This document shows, in pieces, positions 34,455 to 44,350 of a DNA stretch of 61,414 bases. Below the pieces are notes generated by a model that worked only from the letters and a program-made list of their open reading frames with translations, did no database searches and had not been told where the DNA came from. A program made the position numbers and the translations under genes. The stretch spans positions 1-61,414 of the forward strand of contig JACDGM010000007.1 in assembly GCA_013815325.1 (NCBI GenBank), in the 5' to 3' direction. Source of the stretch: Chthoniobacterales bacterium (lineage in GTDB: Bacteria; Verrucomicrobiota; Verrucomicrobiia; Chthoniobacterales; UBA10450). Position 1 is the stretch's first letter. Each line of letters starts with the position of its first letter.

Positions 34455-34624
34455 AGTTATCCTTCTCGGCCTTTGCGCCGCTCTTTCCGTCCGGCCGAGC
34501 ACCAGCAGGCCGAAGCATTCTCGGGGACACGGTAAAGTGGCGACTCTACTAGGGCGCGTCAGAGCGTCAAGAAAGCCATGGCCGTGCCGGGCCTCGATTC
34601 GGGAGCCTCTTAGGCCCGACGATC

Positions 34625-35176
34625 TTATCCGGCTGGCTCCAGGAACCCGAGAAAATCTTTCAGGAAGTCCATCCGTGAGAGCCGTTCGAGCCTCTCGAGG
34701 TTAAAGGTCTTACTAATTCTTTTTTCTAGCAGCGAGAAGACGTCGGGAACAAAGAGATCCTGCCGCTCGACCCCAACCCTCAACACGAAGGTTGACATCA
34801 GGGCGCTCCCGGAGGGATCGCTGGCCAGATTGCCATAGGCCATCACGGCATTGAAGAGGTTCAGTTCGGTCCATTGTTCACTCACTTCGTAGGTATCGTG
34901 CTTTTTGGAGTGTCGGAAAAAAGAGACTGGGTCGCCGGACTGCTCGGTGTCATTTTTCTCAGGGCACGGCGCAATGTATGCGGAGGTGATCGGCCAGGCG
35001 CTGGCTTCCGAGAGGACCGCGAGTTCGCGAAGGATGCGGTGCGCCGCGGCGGCCAACGTTTGCACCGAGACAATGTCGCCGCTTACAAACCAGAGCCAGA
35101 TGGCAGACTCAATGTGAAGCTTCGCGGCCTCAATTTTGGTCAGTTTAACTAGTCGGGCGTTTATGCATCGATCCAT
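34625..35176 (-). CDS. Hypothetical protein, helical, about 183 aa
   Basis: From ATG 35176 it begins M-D-R-C-I-N-A-R-L-V-K-L-T-K-I-E-A-A-K. Features are A-I-W-L-W-F, T-L-A-A-A-A-H-R-I-L-R-E-L, F-F-R-H-S-K-K-H-D and N-A-V-M-A-Y-G-N-L. A family of uncharacterised helical proteins shares the H-T-L-A-x-A-A-x-x-I-L-R-D-L and H-x-K-K-H-D pattern, but I cannot name a function. It stands alone, convergent with nothing and about 100 bp from the ACAD operon. Confidence 0.6.
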   Translation of the reverse strand: MDRCINARLVKLTKIEAAKLHIESAIWLWFVSGDIVSVQTLAAAAHRILRELAVLSEASAWPITSAYIAPCPEKNDTEQSGDPVSFFRHSKKHDTYEVSEQWTELNLFNAVMAYGNLASDPSGSALMSTFVLRVGVERQDLFVPDVFSLLEKRISKTFNLERLERLSRMDFLKDFLGFLEPAG

Positions 35177-35759
35177 TCCTTGCTCCTGGCGTAAGCCCAA
35201 GCTGGTCGGTCCGGCGGGCGGTTGCCTGCGATCTTAGCAACTTTAGCGTCGCGTTGTCAATCGCAACGTCACGCTCCAACCTGCGCGAGTGCGCTGGCCC
35301 GCGAACTGCTAATTCCTTTTCAATGGCCGCGGCAATGAATCCGAGCGAGGGAAACCCGAAACCGAACTCGGCAGCCTCATCAACAAAGCAGAATGGCGGC
35401 CGGCCTCGCATCCAGCCCCCGGCAAAGAAAGCGAAGGAGCCGTCGCGTGGGGCGCCTGGCTCGATGGAACGGACCCGGCGCCTGCTCCTGGCGGCGTTGC
35501 GAGTCTGGGAATTGAAGAGGCGCCGGCTCGATTAGTTCCCGCCCGCAAGAGGATGACCGCATCTCCGGCTTGTGTCGCGGCAGTCTCGTTTCCTAAGATA
35601 CGCTGCACTGCTAAGAGCTACGTTGGGTAGTTTTTGCAAGAGGTCGACGCAAAAGACTCTTATGCTCGTTAGGCCAGGCAGTGACGGGAAGCGAAAAAGC
35701 TTCTCATAAATGGGCCGAGGAATAGCCGCCGCTTTGGGCCCTCTTCAAGCCCTTGACGC
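35177..35759. other. Intergenic, no gene recognised
   Basis: A plus-strand frame at 35254-35535 and a minus-strand frame at 35309-35608 are open but low in sequence complexity and family-like features. One copy of the octamer CGTTAGGC lies at 35668. Confidence 0.5.
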
Positions 35760-35786
35760 GTGCGCGGCGGACGATACACCTTGGGC

Positions 35787-36732
35787 GTGCAGAAGGCTCC
35801 GGCATCGAGTAGCCCTGGTTATGGGCCATGGCTCGTGGCTCTCGGCGCGGCGCTTTGGGGAACCGAGAGCGCCTGGCGCATCCCTCTCAACGAGCTCTTC
35901 GACGCCGAGGTCATCGTTTTTTGGGAGCATGTGCTTATCCTCCTTTTCTTCCTGTCGCTCCTCGTGACGCGGCTCGATGAAATCCCCAAGATCGATCGGC
36001 GCGCCTGGGGCTATTTGCTTTTCTCCGGGTTTCGCCGGATCGGCGGTCGGAACGATTTTCTTCACGCTCGCGTTGAAAATCGGCAACCCGACGGTCGTGA
36101 ACGTGATCTTGAACATCCAGCCGGTGTTTTCGACCGTTGGCGCCTGCCTGCTTTTTCGCGATCGGCTGGCGCGGCGATTTTTCTTCTATGCTGACATCGC
36201 AGTGCTGGCGGGCCTTTTTCTTTCCGTCGAACGTCCATTGCTCATCGGCACTTCCTTTGAGCAGGCGGGGTTAAATCGCGGGACCGGTTATGCGCTGATT
36301 TGCGCGCTCTTCTGGGGACTTTCCACCGTCGCGGGTCGCGGCGTGATGCTCGGGATGTCTATCCGGCTGGCCGCCAGTCTGCGCGTGGCGGTAGGGTTGG
36401 TTTGCATGACCTTGATTCTGCTTGCGAACGGCAAGCTCCATGGCGCTACTCTCTGGCCAGCTGCGGCCCAGGCCCATCCAATCATTGCGATCGGCGCGCT
36501 TGTGCTCCTCGCCACGATCTCCGGTGCAATTCCGCTCCTTGTCTACTTCGAGGGTTTGCGCCTGACGCGCGCCTCCACCGCCGGTTACTTCGAAATGATG
36601 CAGACGCTCGCTGCCGTCTGCATCACGTGGGGCTTTTTCCACGGCGCCTTGTATTCGCACCAAGTGATCGCGGCGCTAGTTTTGATCGGGGCAGCGGCGA
36701 TGGTGCAGCGAGTGCAGGAGCATAACGTATAG
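35787..36732 (+). pseudogene. EamA/DMT-family transporter, single-base frameshift
   Basis: Ten-helix DMT exporter in two frames. The first part (W-L-V-A-L-G-A-A-L-W-G-T-E-S, V-I-V-F-W-E-H-V-L-I-L-L-F-F) reaches G-Y-L-L-F-S-G-F. The rest continues in the next frame as A-G-S-A-V-G-T-I-F-F-T-L-A-L, G-L-N-R-G-T-G-Y-A-L-I-C-A-L-F-W-G-L and onwards to the stop at 36732. One extra T in GGGTTTCGCC (36030-36032) accounts for the break. It would export small metabolites or amino acids. The start may be GTG 35787 or the ATG-like codon at 35760. Confidence 0.8.
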
Positions 36733-37302
36733 ATAGTCTGTAGTGATCAGACTGATTCACAAACAATCCTGTCCGCGCCCGGGGGCCGGTTTTTGATTGT
36801 TTCAGCCCATTGCTAAGAGTTACAGTCGCAGGAACCAAGCCGGTCTTCACTAACTGCAGATGGCACTTCACCTATAAGCTGAGCACCAAAAAGCTCGAGC
36901 CACGCAGTAACGGCCAGGGGCCATTCACACGAACGGCGCGGGATATCGGACTGGAAACAAAACGGGCGGCGCACCGTGCGCGCGGAATAGGACAGCGAGG
37001 CGTCTTTGCAGTCCTTTTTAGCAGCTTGAAAGTCCTGCGAAGCCGCTTATCGGCCCCCCGAAGGCAGTAAAAAAGCGTGCTGAGGGACAAAAAGCGAGTT
37101 TTTGGGCATAAAAGTCCGATCCTCGAAGACCCCGGGACCGCGAAGCCACAACCGGAAGCGCGGAGGCTCCGCGACCGCATGATGCAGTGGTCGCGCGGGC
37201 CGCAGGCAGGGCAAAAAAACACGAAGACCGACCAGGCGAGGCGCCACGAAACCGCAGGCGGCCGTTGACGTCCCCGAATCGCTCAGTAGATGTTTTCAGG
37301 CG
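36733..37302. other. Intergenic, no gene recognised
   Basis: About 570 bp ahead of the metal-resistance region. Low-complexity arginine-rich frames only. It probably contains the promoter of the CzcCBA-type operon but no clear -35/-10 pair or MerR-type dyad was seen. Confidence 0.4.
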
Positions 37303-37623
37303 ATGATGAAACTCTTCCAGAATAGAATCTCGCAGACCCTTGTGGGGGTATTGGCGATTCTCGCCTTTAGCGGCGACATCCTGGATGACGTCTGGGATGT
37401 GGCAGGATGCCTGGTCGCGGGCCAGGTGTCGCATTCCTCCGATCATTCGAAGGGGAACACCGCGAAATCGGCGACTGGCAGTCACGATGACACGGCGGCG
37501 ATTGGCAGCCCTTTGGCTGCACTGAGCCCGGCTCCGCCGAGCGCGGTTAGATACTCCGATGTCGATGAGGCTGCTCCAGTCGGAGCACGGCCTTCGATCG
37601 ATCATCCGCCTCAACTGGCCTAA
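37303..37623 (+). CDS. Small leader protein of the CzcCBA-type operon (GDI-D / PPQLA family)
   Basis: A 106-residue protein with an N-terminal helix (T-L-V-G-V-L-A-I-L-A-F-S-G-D-I-L-D-D), a His/Ser-rich centre (S-H-S-S-D-H-S-K, S-H-D-D) and the end D-E-A-A-P, S-I-D-H-P-P-Q-L-A. The helix and ending are shared with the protein at 51246-51569, in front of a CDF gene. The function is unknown: perhaps an exported metal-binding or regulatory peptide of heavy-metal efflux operons. It is followed after about 120 bp by the TolC-like gene. ATG 37303 or 37306 may be used. Confidence 0.6.
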   Translation: MMKLFQNRISQTLVGVLAILAFSGDILDDVWDVAGCLVAGQVSHSSDHSKGNTAKSATGSHDDTAAIGSPLAALSPAPPSAVRYSDVDEAAPVGARPSIDHPPQLA

Positions 37624-37746
37624 CGGTGGGTCTTGTCGTGCCGCTGCCTGCGGCGTGGCTGCTCACTCTTTTCTGCCCTCTCTCGTCGGGCGATCTCTGC
37701 CCCTACGCGAGAAGCTCTCTCCGTCCTTCATTCGTTAGGTCATTTT

Positions 37747-38988
37747 ATGTTTCAGTCAATCACCATATTCCCAATGCTTGCTCTCCTCGCCGCGGCTTCG
37801 GCAGCGAAGGGAGACAGGCTGCCGGAGGTTATTGACGAGGCGCAGCGCAGCAATCCCGAATTGCGCGTGCTGGAATCAAGTGTCGGTGCGTCCAAAGGCG
37901 GTGTTATTACGGCGCGAACGCGCGCCAACCCCGAGCTCAGCTTTGCTCCGGGGGTTCGGCGCACAAGCGAATCCGGCATTGGGTCGAAGGACGATTTTCA
38001 CGGCGACTTTGCGCTGAGCCAGCTTTTTGAATGGCCGGGTAAGCGTGCGCTGAAGATCGCGCTCGCGCAGGAAGATGTGACCGTGCAGCAGCTTGCGGTA
38101 GAAGCGTTTCGTTTTGAAATCGCAGCGAAAGTGCGTCGCGCCTTTTACGAGCTGCTGGCGGCGCAGAAGATCACCACACTGCGGCAGGAGCAGGTCGAGT
38201 CCTCACAAACGTTTGTCGAATCCTCCCGGAAGCGTGCAGAGAGCGGTTACGCTTCCGATTTCGAAACGCTTAAGAGCCAGGCTGAACTGATCGCGGCCCA
38301 GCGCGAGTTGCTGGACGCCCAAGGAAAGGTTGCCGCCGCGCGCGTCACGTTAAACAGCTTGTTAGGCAGGTTACCGTCGGCGTCACTTGAGGTCGAAGGC
38401 ACGCTAGAGGGGGCTGGGGTGCGATCGGCCGCGAATGCCAGCTACGTCGCGCTGGCGATGGCGCGAAATCCGAGCTTGCGCACGCTTAATGTGCAAGCGG
38501 AGTCAGCGGGCCTAAACCTGCGTGCGACTCGCTTTGGGCGCCGGCCAGATTTTGCGGTTGGGCCGCAAGTTGAATACACCCATAACGAACAAATCTATGG
38601 CTTGGGAGTCACGGTCGCTTTGCCGTTTTGGGATCGGAAAAAAGGAGAGATTCAGACGGCGACCGCGGAGCAGCAGAAGACGCTGGCGGAGATTGAAAAG
38701 ACTCGTCGTGAAATAGAGGCCGCGGTTACGACAGCAAGCAAGAATCTGGAGCTTGCGCAGAAAGTCCGGGCGCTCTATACGCCCGAGTTTTTGAGGAAGC
38801 TAAAGGCGCTCGTTAGTCAGGCGGAGCAGAGCTACGCGCAGAACGCCACAACGCTGATCATCTACCTCGACGCGAAGCGCACCTATTTCGATGCGCTCTC
38901 CAGTTACTACGACTCGCTCGGCAACGTCGCCGGCCAACGCGCCGAGCTGGAATCGGCGATCGGCGTCCCACTCGACACTAATCCCTGA
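37747..38988 (+). CDS. TolC-family outer-membrane factor (CzcC-like)
   Basis: From ATG 37747 the product (MFQSITIFPMLALLAAAS signal) has 413 residues with two outer-membrane efflux repeats. Long amphipathic helices (A-A-K-V-R-R-A-F-Y-E-L-L-A-A-Q, then A-E-L-I-A-A-Q-R-E-L-L-D) alternate with strand regions around P-D-F-A-V-G-P-Q-V-E-Y. It forms the outer-membrane duct of a tripartite RND pump. The adaptor gene starts 11 bp downstream. An ORF extension upstream to 37633 has no signal features and was not used. Confidence 0.9.
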   Translation: MFQSITIFPMLALLAAASAAKGDRLPEVIDEAQRSNPELRVLESSVGASKGGVITARTRANPELSFAPGVRRTSESGIGSKDDFHGDFALSQLFEWPGKRALKIALAQEDVTVQQLAVEAFRFEIAAKVRRAFYELLAAQKITTLRQEQVESSQTFVESSRKRAESGYASDFETLKSQAELIAAQRELLDAQGKVAAARVTLNSLLGRLPSASLEVEGTLEGAGVRSAANASYVALAMARNPSLRTLNVQAESAGLNLRATRFGRRPDFAVGPQVEYTHNEQIYGLGVTVALPFWDRKKGEIQTATAEQQKTLAEIEKTRREIEAAVTTASKNLELAQKVRALYTPEFLRKLKALVSQAEQSYAQNATTLIIYLDAKRTYFDALSSYYDSLGNVAGQRAELESAIGVPLDTNP

Positions 38989-38999
38989 ATTCCACAGCT

Positions 39000-39947
39000 A
39001 TGACTCATTCAAAACAAAGAGTCGGATTCGCCATCTTCATCGTGCTCTTGCTGGCCGGGCTTGGTGGATGTGGCAAGAAGGATAATGACGAAACTGCCGC
39101 TACACCTGCGAAGAAACAGGAAGAGAACGTCGTCTTGCTTACGAAGGACAATCTCCAGCTCATTACGATTAAGTCGGAGCCCGTGAAGCGGGAAGATTTG
39201 GAAACAACGATTAAGGCCGCGGGCCGCGTGAGTGAGAACGCAAACAAGACTGCGAAGGTTGCGAGCACTCTCGAAGGAAGGTTGATCAAGTTAAGTTATG
39301 ACCTGCAGGACCAGGTCAAGGCGGGCGATGTCATGGGTCTCGTTCAGACGCCAGAGCTTCTTGGCAAGGCGCTCGAACTGAAGGCCCCCATCGACGGCGT
39401 GGTTGTGGAACGGAAGAGCACCGTTGGAGAGTTAGTCGGCAAAGACACTCAGATCTACACGATCAGTGATCCCACCAATCGGTGGGTCCTGGCGCAGATC
39501 AAAGAACGCGACATCGGCGCCGTGGAAGTTGGCCAGAAGGCGACCTTCGCCGTGATCGCTTACCCTAACGAGTGGTTCGTGGGTGACGTGGTTCGCGTTG
39601 GTGATCGGCTCGACGAAACGTCGCGCACTCTTGAAGTCCGGATTGAAGCGAGCAATGCCGATGGTCGACTCAAGGCCGGAATGTTCGCTGACGTGGAAAT
39701 TACCACCCAGGTAGCGAAGAACGTCCTCGTTGTTCCAGAAGGCGCGCTGCAAAGCGAGGAAGACCAGCAGATCGTTTTCGTCGCGATCGGCGACACCAGA
39801 TTTGAAAAGCGCGTCGTCAGAACCGGCGTGCGACATCGGAGCGAGGTCCAGGTGCTAGACGGTCTAAAGGAAGGCGAAAAGATTGTCTCGGAGGGCAGCT
39901 TTATCCTCAAGTCCGAGCTGCTCAAAGGCGAGCTAAAAGAGGACTGA
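39000..39947 (+). CDS. RND efflux periplasmic adaptor (CzcB-like), lipoprotein
   Basis: A 315-residue membrane fusion protein with a lipobox at residues 21-24 (L-G-G-C). It has a barrel-sandwich part (A-S-T-L-E-G-R-L-I-K, A-P-I-D-G-V-V-V-E-R) and a beta-barrel (I-S-D-P-T-N-R-W-V-L-A). It connects the inner-membrane pump to the outer-membrane duct. The hairpin is short, as in many CzcB-type adaptors. It is followed by the RND pump gene after 3 bp. Confidence 0.9.
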   Translation: MTHSKQRVGFAIFIVLLLAGLGGCGKKDNDETAATPAKKQEENVVLLTKDNLQLITIKSEPVKREDLETTIKAAGRVSENANKTAKVASTLEGRLIKLSYDLQDQVKAGDVMGLVQTPELLGKALELKAPIDGVVVERKSTVGELVGKDTQIYTISDPTNRWVLAQIKERDIGAVEVGQKATFAVIAYPNEWFVGDVVRVGDRLDETSRTLEVRIEASNADGRLKAGMFADVEITTQVAKNVLVVPEGALQSEEDQQIVFVAIGDTRFEKRVVRTGVRHRSEVQVLDGLKEGEKIVSEGSFILKSELLKGELKED

Positions 39948-39950
39948 GTA

Positions 39951-42900
39951 ATGATCAACTCGATCCTAGCCTTTTCTGTCCGCCAGCGCATGCTGGTGAT
40001 TCTGGGAGCTGTGATTCTCGCCGGTTTCGGCCTGCTCGCGCTCAAGCAAATCCCGATCGACGCATTTCCTGACGTCACCAACGTGCAGGTGCAACTGATC
40101 GCCACTGCCGGCGGAATGTCGCCGCCAGAGGTTGAGAAACTGGTCACCCGACCGATTGAAATTCAGATGTCGGGATTGCCCCGCCTGACGGAAGTCCGCT
40201 CCGTTTCCAAAATCGGCATCGCCGTTATCACCATCGTGTTCGAGGATGGGGTGAACGATTATTTCGCCCGCCAACTCGTCTCGGAACGCCTGCAGACAGC
40301 GCGTGAAAGTCTTCCTGCCGGAGTCGAGGTCTCGTTAGGCCCAATTACGACGGGTCTCGGCGAAGTGTTTCAGTACACACTCACCAGCCGCGACAAAAGA
40401 TACGACGCGACCGAACTGCGCACGATCCAGGACTATGTCGTGAAACCGATCCTGCGCACCGTTCCTGGGGTAACGGAAGTGAATTCATTTGGCGGTTTCG
40501 TGAAACAATACCAGGTCACGGTCAAACCCGACCGTCTGACGGCATTTGGCATCTCTTTAGAGCAGGTTTCCGAAGCGCTGCAAAAGAATAACGCGAACGC
40601 GAGCGGCAACTTTATCGAGAGCCGATCGGAGCAGTATGTGGTGCGGGGCATCGGGCTCATTAAGAACGTGGAGGACATCGAAAAGATCATTGTCGCCACG
40701 CACGAGCGCACGCCCATCTATGTGCGCGACGTGGCGGATGTGGCAGTCGGCGCGGAACTGCGACAAGGCGCGGCCACGATGAACGCGAACGGAGAAGTCG
40801 TTGCCGGCATCGTGCTGATGCTCAAAGGCGCGAGCGGGCGCGATGTCGTGACGGCAGTGAAAGAAAAACTTCCTGCAATTCAAAAAGCATTGCCGAAACG
40901 AGTAGAGCTCGTGCCCTACTATGACCGGACGGATCTCGTCAAGAAGGCGATCCACACGGTCACGACGGCGCTGGAAGAGGGCGCGATTTTCGTCCTGATC
41001 GTTTTGATCGTGCTCCTCGCTGATGTCCGCAGCGCGATCATCGTCACGCTGGTTCTGCCGCTCGCCGCACTCTTCACCATTATCATGATGAGGTGGTGGG
41101 GACTCACAGCTAACTTAATGTCGTTAGGCGGTCTCGCCATCGGCATCGGGATGATGGTCGATGGCGCCGTCGTCATGGTGGAAAACATTCACCGCCATCT
41201 GACCGAGAAGCCCGATCCCGGTCAACGACGTGGTCATCTGAACAAAGTCGAAACGGTTCTTTACGCCGCCAAAGAAGTCGGTCGCCCGATCGTCTTCGGC
41301 ATTTTTATTATCATCATTGTTTTCCTGCCGTTGTTCACGCTCCAGGGTTTCGAGGGCAAAATGTTCAGCCCGCTCGCCTTTACGATTTCCTTCGGCTTGC
41401 TCGGGTCGCTCCTCTTGTCACTCACGCTGGTGCCGATGCTGAGCACGTTTTTTTTGAAACAGGTGCCGCACGACCATGACCCCTTTCACATTAGCTGGCT
41501 AAAGCACATCTACCTGGTCGCGCTCAAGCCGTGCGTCCGTCACCCGTGGCGCGTGGTTGTTGCGGCGGTCATCGCTCTCATCGGCGCCTTCGCGCTCGTG
41601 CCTTTCATCGGCACTGAATTCCTGCCGTCACTCGATGAAGGCGCCGTCACAATTCAAGTCACGCGCTTACCGAGTATCTCGCTCGCGCAATCACTCGACC
41701 TCGAGACGCGTCTCGAGGAAATCGTGCGTGGATTTCCCGAAGTGATCGACGTCGTTTCTAAAACGGGTCGCGCCGATATCGCTTCGGATCCTGATAGCGT
41801 CAATGTGAGTGAAACACTCGTGACCTTAAAACCGCGGGAGGAATGGAAGAGCGCTCGCTCGAAAGAGGAACTCGTCAATCAGATGCGCGAGGCGATTGAA
41901 AAATTGCCGGGCGCGAGCGCTAGCTTCACACAGCCCATCGCGTTGCGCGTCGATGAACTCGTAAGCGGCGTGAAGTCGGCGGTCGCCGTCAAAATCTTTG
42001 GCGACAATCTTGATCTGCTCGCAAAGAATGCGGATTCCGTTGCTCACGTCCTGAGTAGCGTTGGCGGCGCGGCGGACGTGAACGTCGAGAAGGTCGGCGG
42101 ACTCGCTTATCTCGAAATCGAAATCGACCGGGATAAGATCGCTCGTTACGGCATCAACGTGGCCGACGTGCAGGATGTCATCGAGACCGCGATTGGCGGC
42201 AAAGAAGTTACAAAGATTTACGAAGGCTTGAAAGTCTTCGGTCTGGCTGTGCGTTTCCCCGAGTATGCGCGCAAGGACGTGGACTCCATCCGCCAGATCC
42301 TGATTTCGTCGCCGGGCGGCGCCCTTATCCCGATGAGTCAGGTTGCCAATGTCCACGCCGTAGAAGGTCCCGGACAGATCAGCCGGGAAAGCGGCCAGCG
42401 ACGGATTGTCATTCTTTGCAATGTTAACGGCCGAGACATTGGCAGCTTCGTCCATGAAGCACAGCGAAAGATCGATGCTGCAGTAAAACTCCCGTCAGGT
42501 TACTTCATGACTTGGGGCGGTCAGTTCGAAAATCAGCAGCGCGCGATGAAGCGCTTCGCTATCGTCGTGCCGATCACAATCGCCGCGATTTTCCTGCTGC
42601 TGTTCAGCTCATTCAATTCGGTCAAACAAGCTCTGCTCATCCTTTCGAACATCCCGTTCGCGTTGATCGGAGGAATTCTCGCGCTCGTGATCGGGGGCTT
42701 TAACTTGAGCGTCAGCGCGAGTGTTGGATTCATCGCGCTCTTCGGCGTGGCGGTGCTCAACGGCATCGTCATGGTGAGCTATTTTAACGAACTGCGACGC
42801 GAAGGAATGGACGTCGAACTGGCGGTTGTGAAAGGCGCCGTGCTGCGATTGCGACCGGTGCTGATCACGGCCGGCGTGGCCGCGCTCGGTCTTGTGCCGA

Positions 42901-43094
42901 TGCTCTTCGCCACCGGACCGGGCAGCGAAATTCAAAAGCCGCTCGCTGCCGTGGTTATCGGCGGTCTCAGTAGCTCCACGCTCCTGACGCTCTTCATTCT
43001 CCCGACGCTTTACAAAGTCTTCGAGCGCAAATCTCCGCTAACCTTGCATTCGGCCGCCGAATCTTCCGGCACGCTAAAACCCATGCGCATATGA
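39951..43094 (+). CDS. Heavy-metal RND pump, CzcA-like
   Basis: A 1047-residue inner-membrane transporter with 12 helices and two large periplasmic loops. TM4 contains I-G-I-G-M-M-V-D-G-A-V-V-M-V-E-N, where the D-G-A-V form is typical of CzcA/CnrA-type divalent cation pumps rather than the CusA D-A-A-I form at 56313-59471. Other hallmarks are F-P-D-V-T-N-V-Q-V and G-T-E-F-L-P-S-L-D-E-G. Likely substrates are Zn, Co, Cd or Ni. It overlaps the MFS gene by four bases. Confidence 0.93.
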   Translation: MINSILAFSVRQRMLVILGAVILAGFGLLALKQIPIDAFPDVTNVQVQLIATAGGMSPPEVEKLVTRPIEIQMSGLPRLTEVRSVSKIGIAVITIVFEDGVNDYFARQLVSERLQTARESLPAGVEVSLGPITTGLGEVFQYTLTSRDKRYDATELRTIQDYVVKPILRTVPGVTEVNSFGGFVKQYQVTVKPDRLTAFGISLEQVSEALQKNNANASGNFIESRSEQYVVRGIGLIKNVEDIEKIIVATHERTPIYVRDVADVAVGAELRQGAATMNANGEVVAGIVLMLKGASGRDVVTAVKEKLPAIQKALPKRVELVPYYDRTDLVKKAIHTVTTALEEGAIFVLIVLIVLLADVRSAIIVTLVLPLAALFTIIMMRWWGLTANLMSLGGLAIGIGMMVDGAVVMVENIHRHLTEKPDPGQRRGHLNKVETVLYAAKEVGRPIVFGIFIIIIVFLPLFTLQGFEGKMFSPLAFTISFGLLGSLLLSLTLVPMLSTFFLKQVPHDHDPFHISWLKHIYLVALKPCVRHPWRVVVAAVIALIGAFALVPFIGTEFLPSLDEGAVTIQVTRLPSISLAQSLDLETRLEEIVRGFPEVIDVVSKTGRADIASDPDSVNVSETLVTLKPREEWKSARSKEELVNQMREAIEKLPGASASFTQPIALRVDELVSGVKSAVAVKIFGDNLDLLAKNADSVAHVLSSVGGAADVNVEKVGGLAYLEIEIDRDKIARYGINVADVQDVIETAIGGKEVTKIYEGLKVFGLAVRFPEYARKDVDSIRQILISSPGGALIPMSQVANVHAVEGPGQISRESGQRRIVILCNVNGRDIGSFVHEAQRKIDAAVKLPSGYFMTWGGQFENQQRAMKRFAIVVPITIAAIFLLLFSSFNSVKQALLILSNIPFALIGGILALVIGGFNLSVSASVGFIALFGVAVLNGIVMVSYFNELRREGMDVELAVVKGAVLRLRPVLITAGVAALGLVPMLFATGPGSEIQKPLAAVVIGGLSSSTLLTLFILPTLYKVFERKSPLTLHSAAESSGTLKPMRI

Positions 43095-44272
43095 GTCGCC
43101 CTTGTTATTGGCACTTGGGCATTCTTGCGCTCTGCGGCTTTGTCACATCATTCGGCGCGCACATCGTTGCGACCAACTTGCCGCCCTATGCCGAGGCGAT
43201 TGGCGCCGGCGCGTTTGTTGTTGGACTTCTGATCGCGGTTTATGATTTCGCAGAGCTATTCGCGAAACCGCTCGCCGGTTTCATCGCGGACCGAAGCGGG
43301 ATGAAGCTGACTCTCAACGTGGGTCTCGGCATCTTTGTCCTCGGCTCCCTCCTTTTCCTGGTCATCAACCCGAAACTTTTATTGCTCGTGCGCTTCATTC
43401 AAGGACTCGGCGCGGCGGCCCTTTCAACCGTCTCAATCACGCTCGTCGCGAAGTATTTTGAAACCGGGCGGGGCAAGGCTTTTGGAATCTACAATGCAAT
43501 CAAAGGCGCGGGCTACGTCATTGCTCCAGCGCTCGGCGGATTTCTCATCCACGGCTACGGATTTGCCATGATCTTCATCGTTTCGGCGGGAGTCGGTCTC
43601 GTGGCATTGCTGCTTAGCCTGCTCCTGCCGCGCGACCAGAACAAAGACAACAACCTGAAAGATGATGACGACGACATGACGCTCCGGCAGTTCTTTCTCA
43701 TCTTCAAAGAACCCCGGTTGCTGCCGGTTTATGCCGTGATCGTGATCAATATGTTCATGGTTGGAATCCTCTTCGGGTTTCTGCCTGTCTATCTCCATGG
43801 CATCGGCTACACCCCGTTGCAATCTGGCACTGCGGTTAGCGCGGCGACGCTCAGTTATCTACTCGTGCAGCCACTCGCTGGTTACTTCGCGGATAGGATT
43901 TCTATCAGCGTGACAGTCATCGTCGGCCTGGCGCTCGCGGCCTTCGCGATCATCCTAACGACATTCACCACGGGGATTTTACTTCTCGCGATCATCGTTG
44001 TCGCTGGTCTCGGAGTCGGAACCGTCTGGACAAATTGTGATGCGCTGGTCGGTGCGCTCGCAGAAAAGAAGAAGCTCGGTGCAAGCATGGGTGCCGCGCA
44101 ATCATTCAAGGAATTCGGCGACATGGTTGGGCCACTGCTTGTCGGTCTGCTTACGCAGCTTTATGGCGTCCGGGTTGGTTTTGTGAGCTGCGGCGTGCTC
44201 GCGATGATTTGTCTCGTGCTCGTCGTTAAGTCCGACGCACTGCGAAGTTCGAGAGCTCATGCACGTGCTTAA
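43091..44272 (+). CDS. MFS transporter
   Basis: A 393-residue, 12-helix protein with the MFS A-like motif G-F-I-A-D-R-S-G-M-K (residues 61-70) and a second repeat copy G-Y-F-A-D-R-I-S. An acidic loop of D and N residues (D-Q-N-K-D-N-N-L-K-D-D-D-D-D) separates the two halves. Its start (ATGA) overlaps the CzcA-like stop, so it is translated with the pump genes and may export a metal, metal complex or drug. The substrate cannot be deduced. Confidence 0.85.
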   Translation: MSRPCYWHLGILALCGFVTSFGAHIVATNLPPYAEAIGAGAFVVGLLIAVYDFAELFAKPLAGFIADRSGMKLTLNVGLGIFVLGSLLFLVINPKLLLLVRFIQGLGAAALSTVSITLVAKYFETGRGKAFGIYNAIKGAGYVIAPALGGFLIHGYGFAMIFIVSAGVGLVALLLSLLLPRDQNKDNNLKDDDDDMTLRQFFLIFKEPRLLPVYAVIVINMFMVGILFGFLPVYLHGIGYTPLQSGTAVSAATLSYLLVQPLAGYFADRISISVTVIVGLALAAFAIILTTFTTGILLLAIIVVAGLGVGTVWTNCDALVGALAEKKKLGASMGAAQSFKEFGDMVGPLLVGLLTQLYGVRVGFVSCGVLAMICLVLVVKSDALRSSRAHARA

Positions 44273-44350
44273 CTGTTTCGTCGATCTCGCTTCACGCGCC
44301 GGGCATTGGGGCTACCTGGCCGTGTTCGCCGCCGTGTTGCTTGAATGCCA
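44259..44350 (+). pseudogene. DedA-family membrane protein, 5' fragment cut by methyltransferase repeat copy 1
   Basis: Overlapping the MFS stop, the frame reads MHVLNCFVDLASRAGHWGYL then A-V-F-A-A-V-L-L-E-C-Q. This is the start of DedA proteins (G-x-W-G-Y-L-x-V-F-x-x-x-x-L-E-C, next expected P-x-L-P-G-E). At 44351 it switches abruptly to the methyltransferase repeat and stops soon after. The original would have been about 200 residues. The clean junction is strong evidence that the repeat came later. Confidence 0.75.

Noticed and set aside
35254-35608. Open frames on both strands between the helical hypothetical gene and EamA
   Set aside because: Both are Ser/Pro/Arg-rich, lack a good ribosome site and resemble no family; more likely chance open frames in GC-rich DNA.
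36872-37222. Minus-strand frame of 116 codons ahead of the metal region
   Set aside because: Arg/Ser/Cys-rich shadow-like composition with no domain; treated as intergenic.
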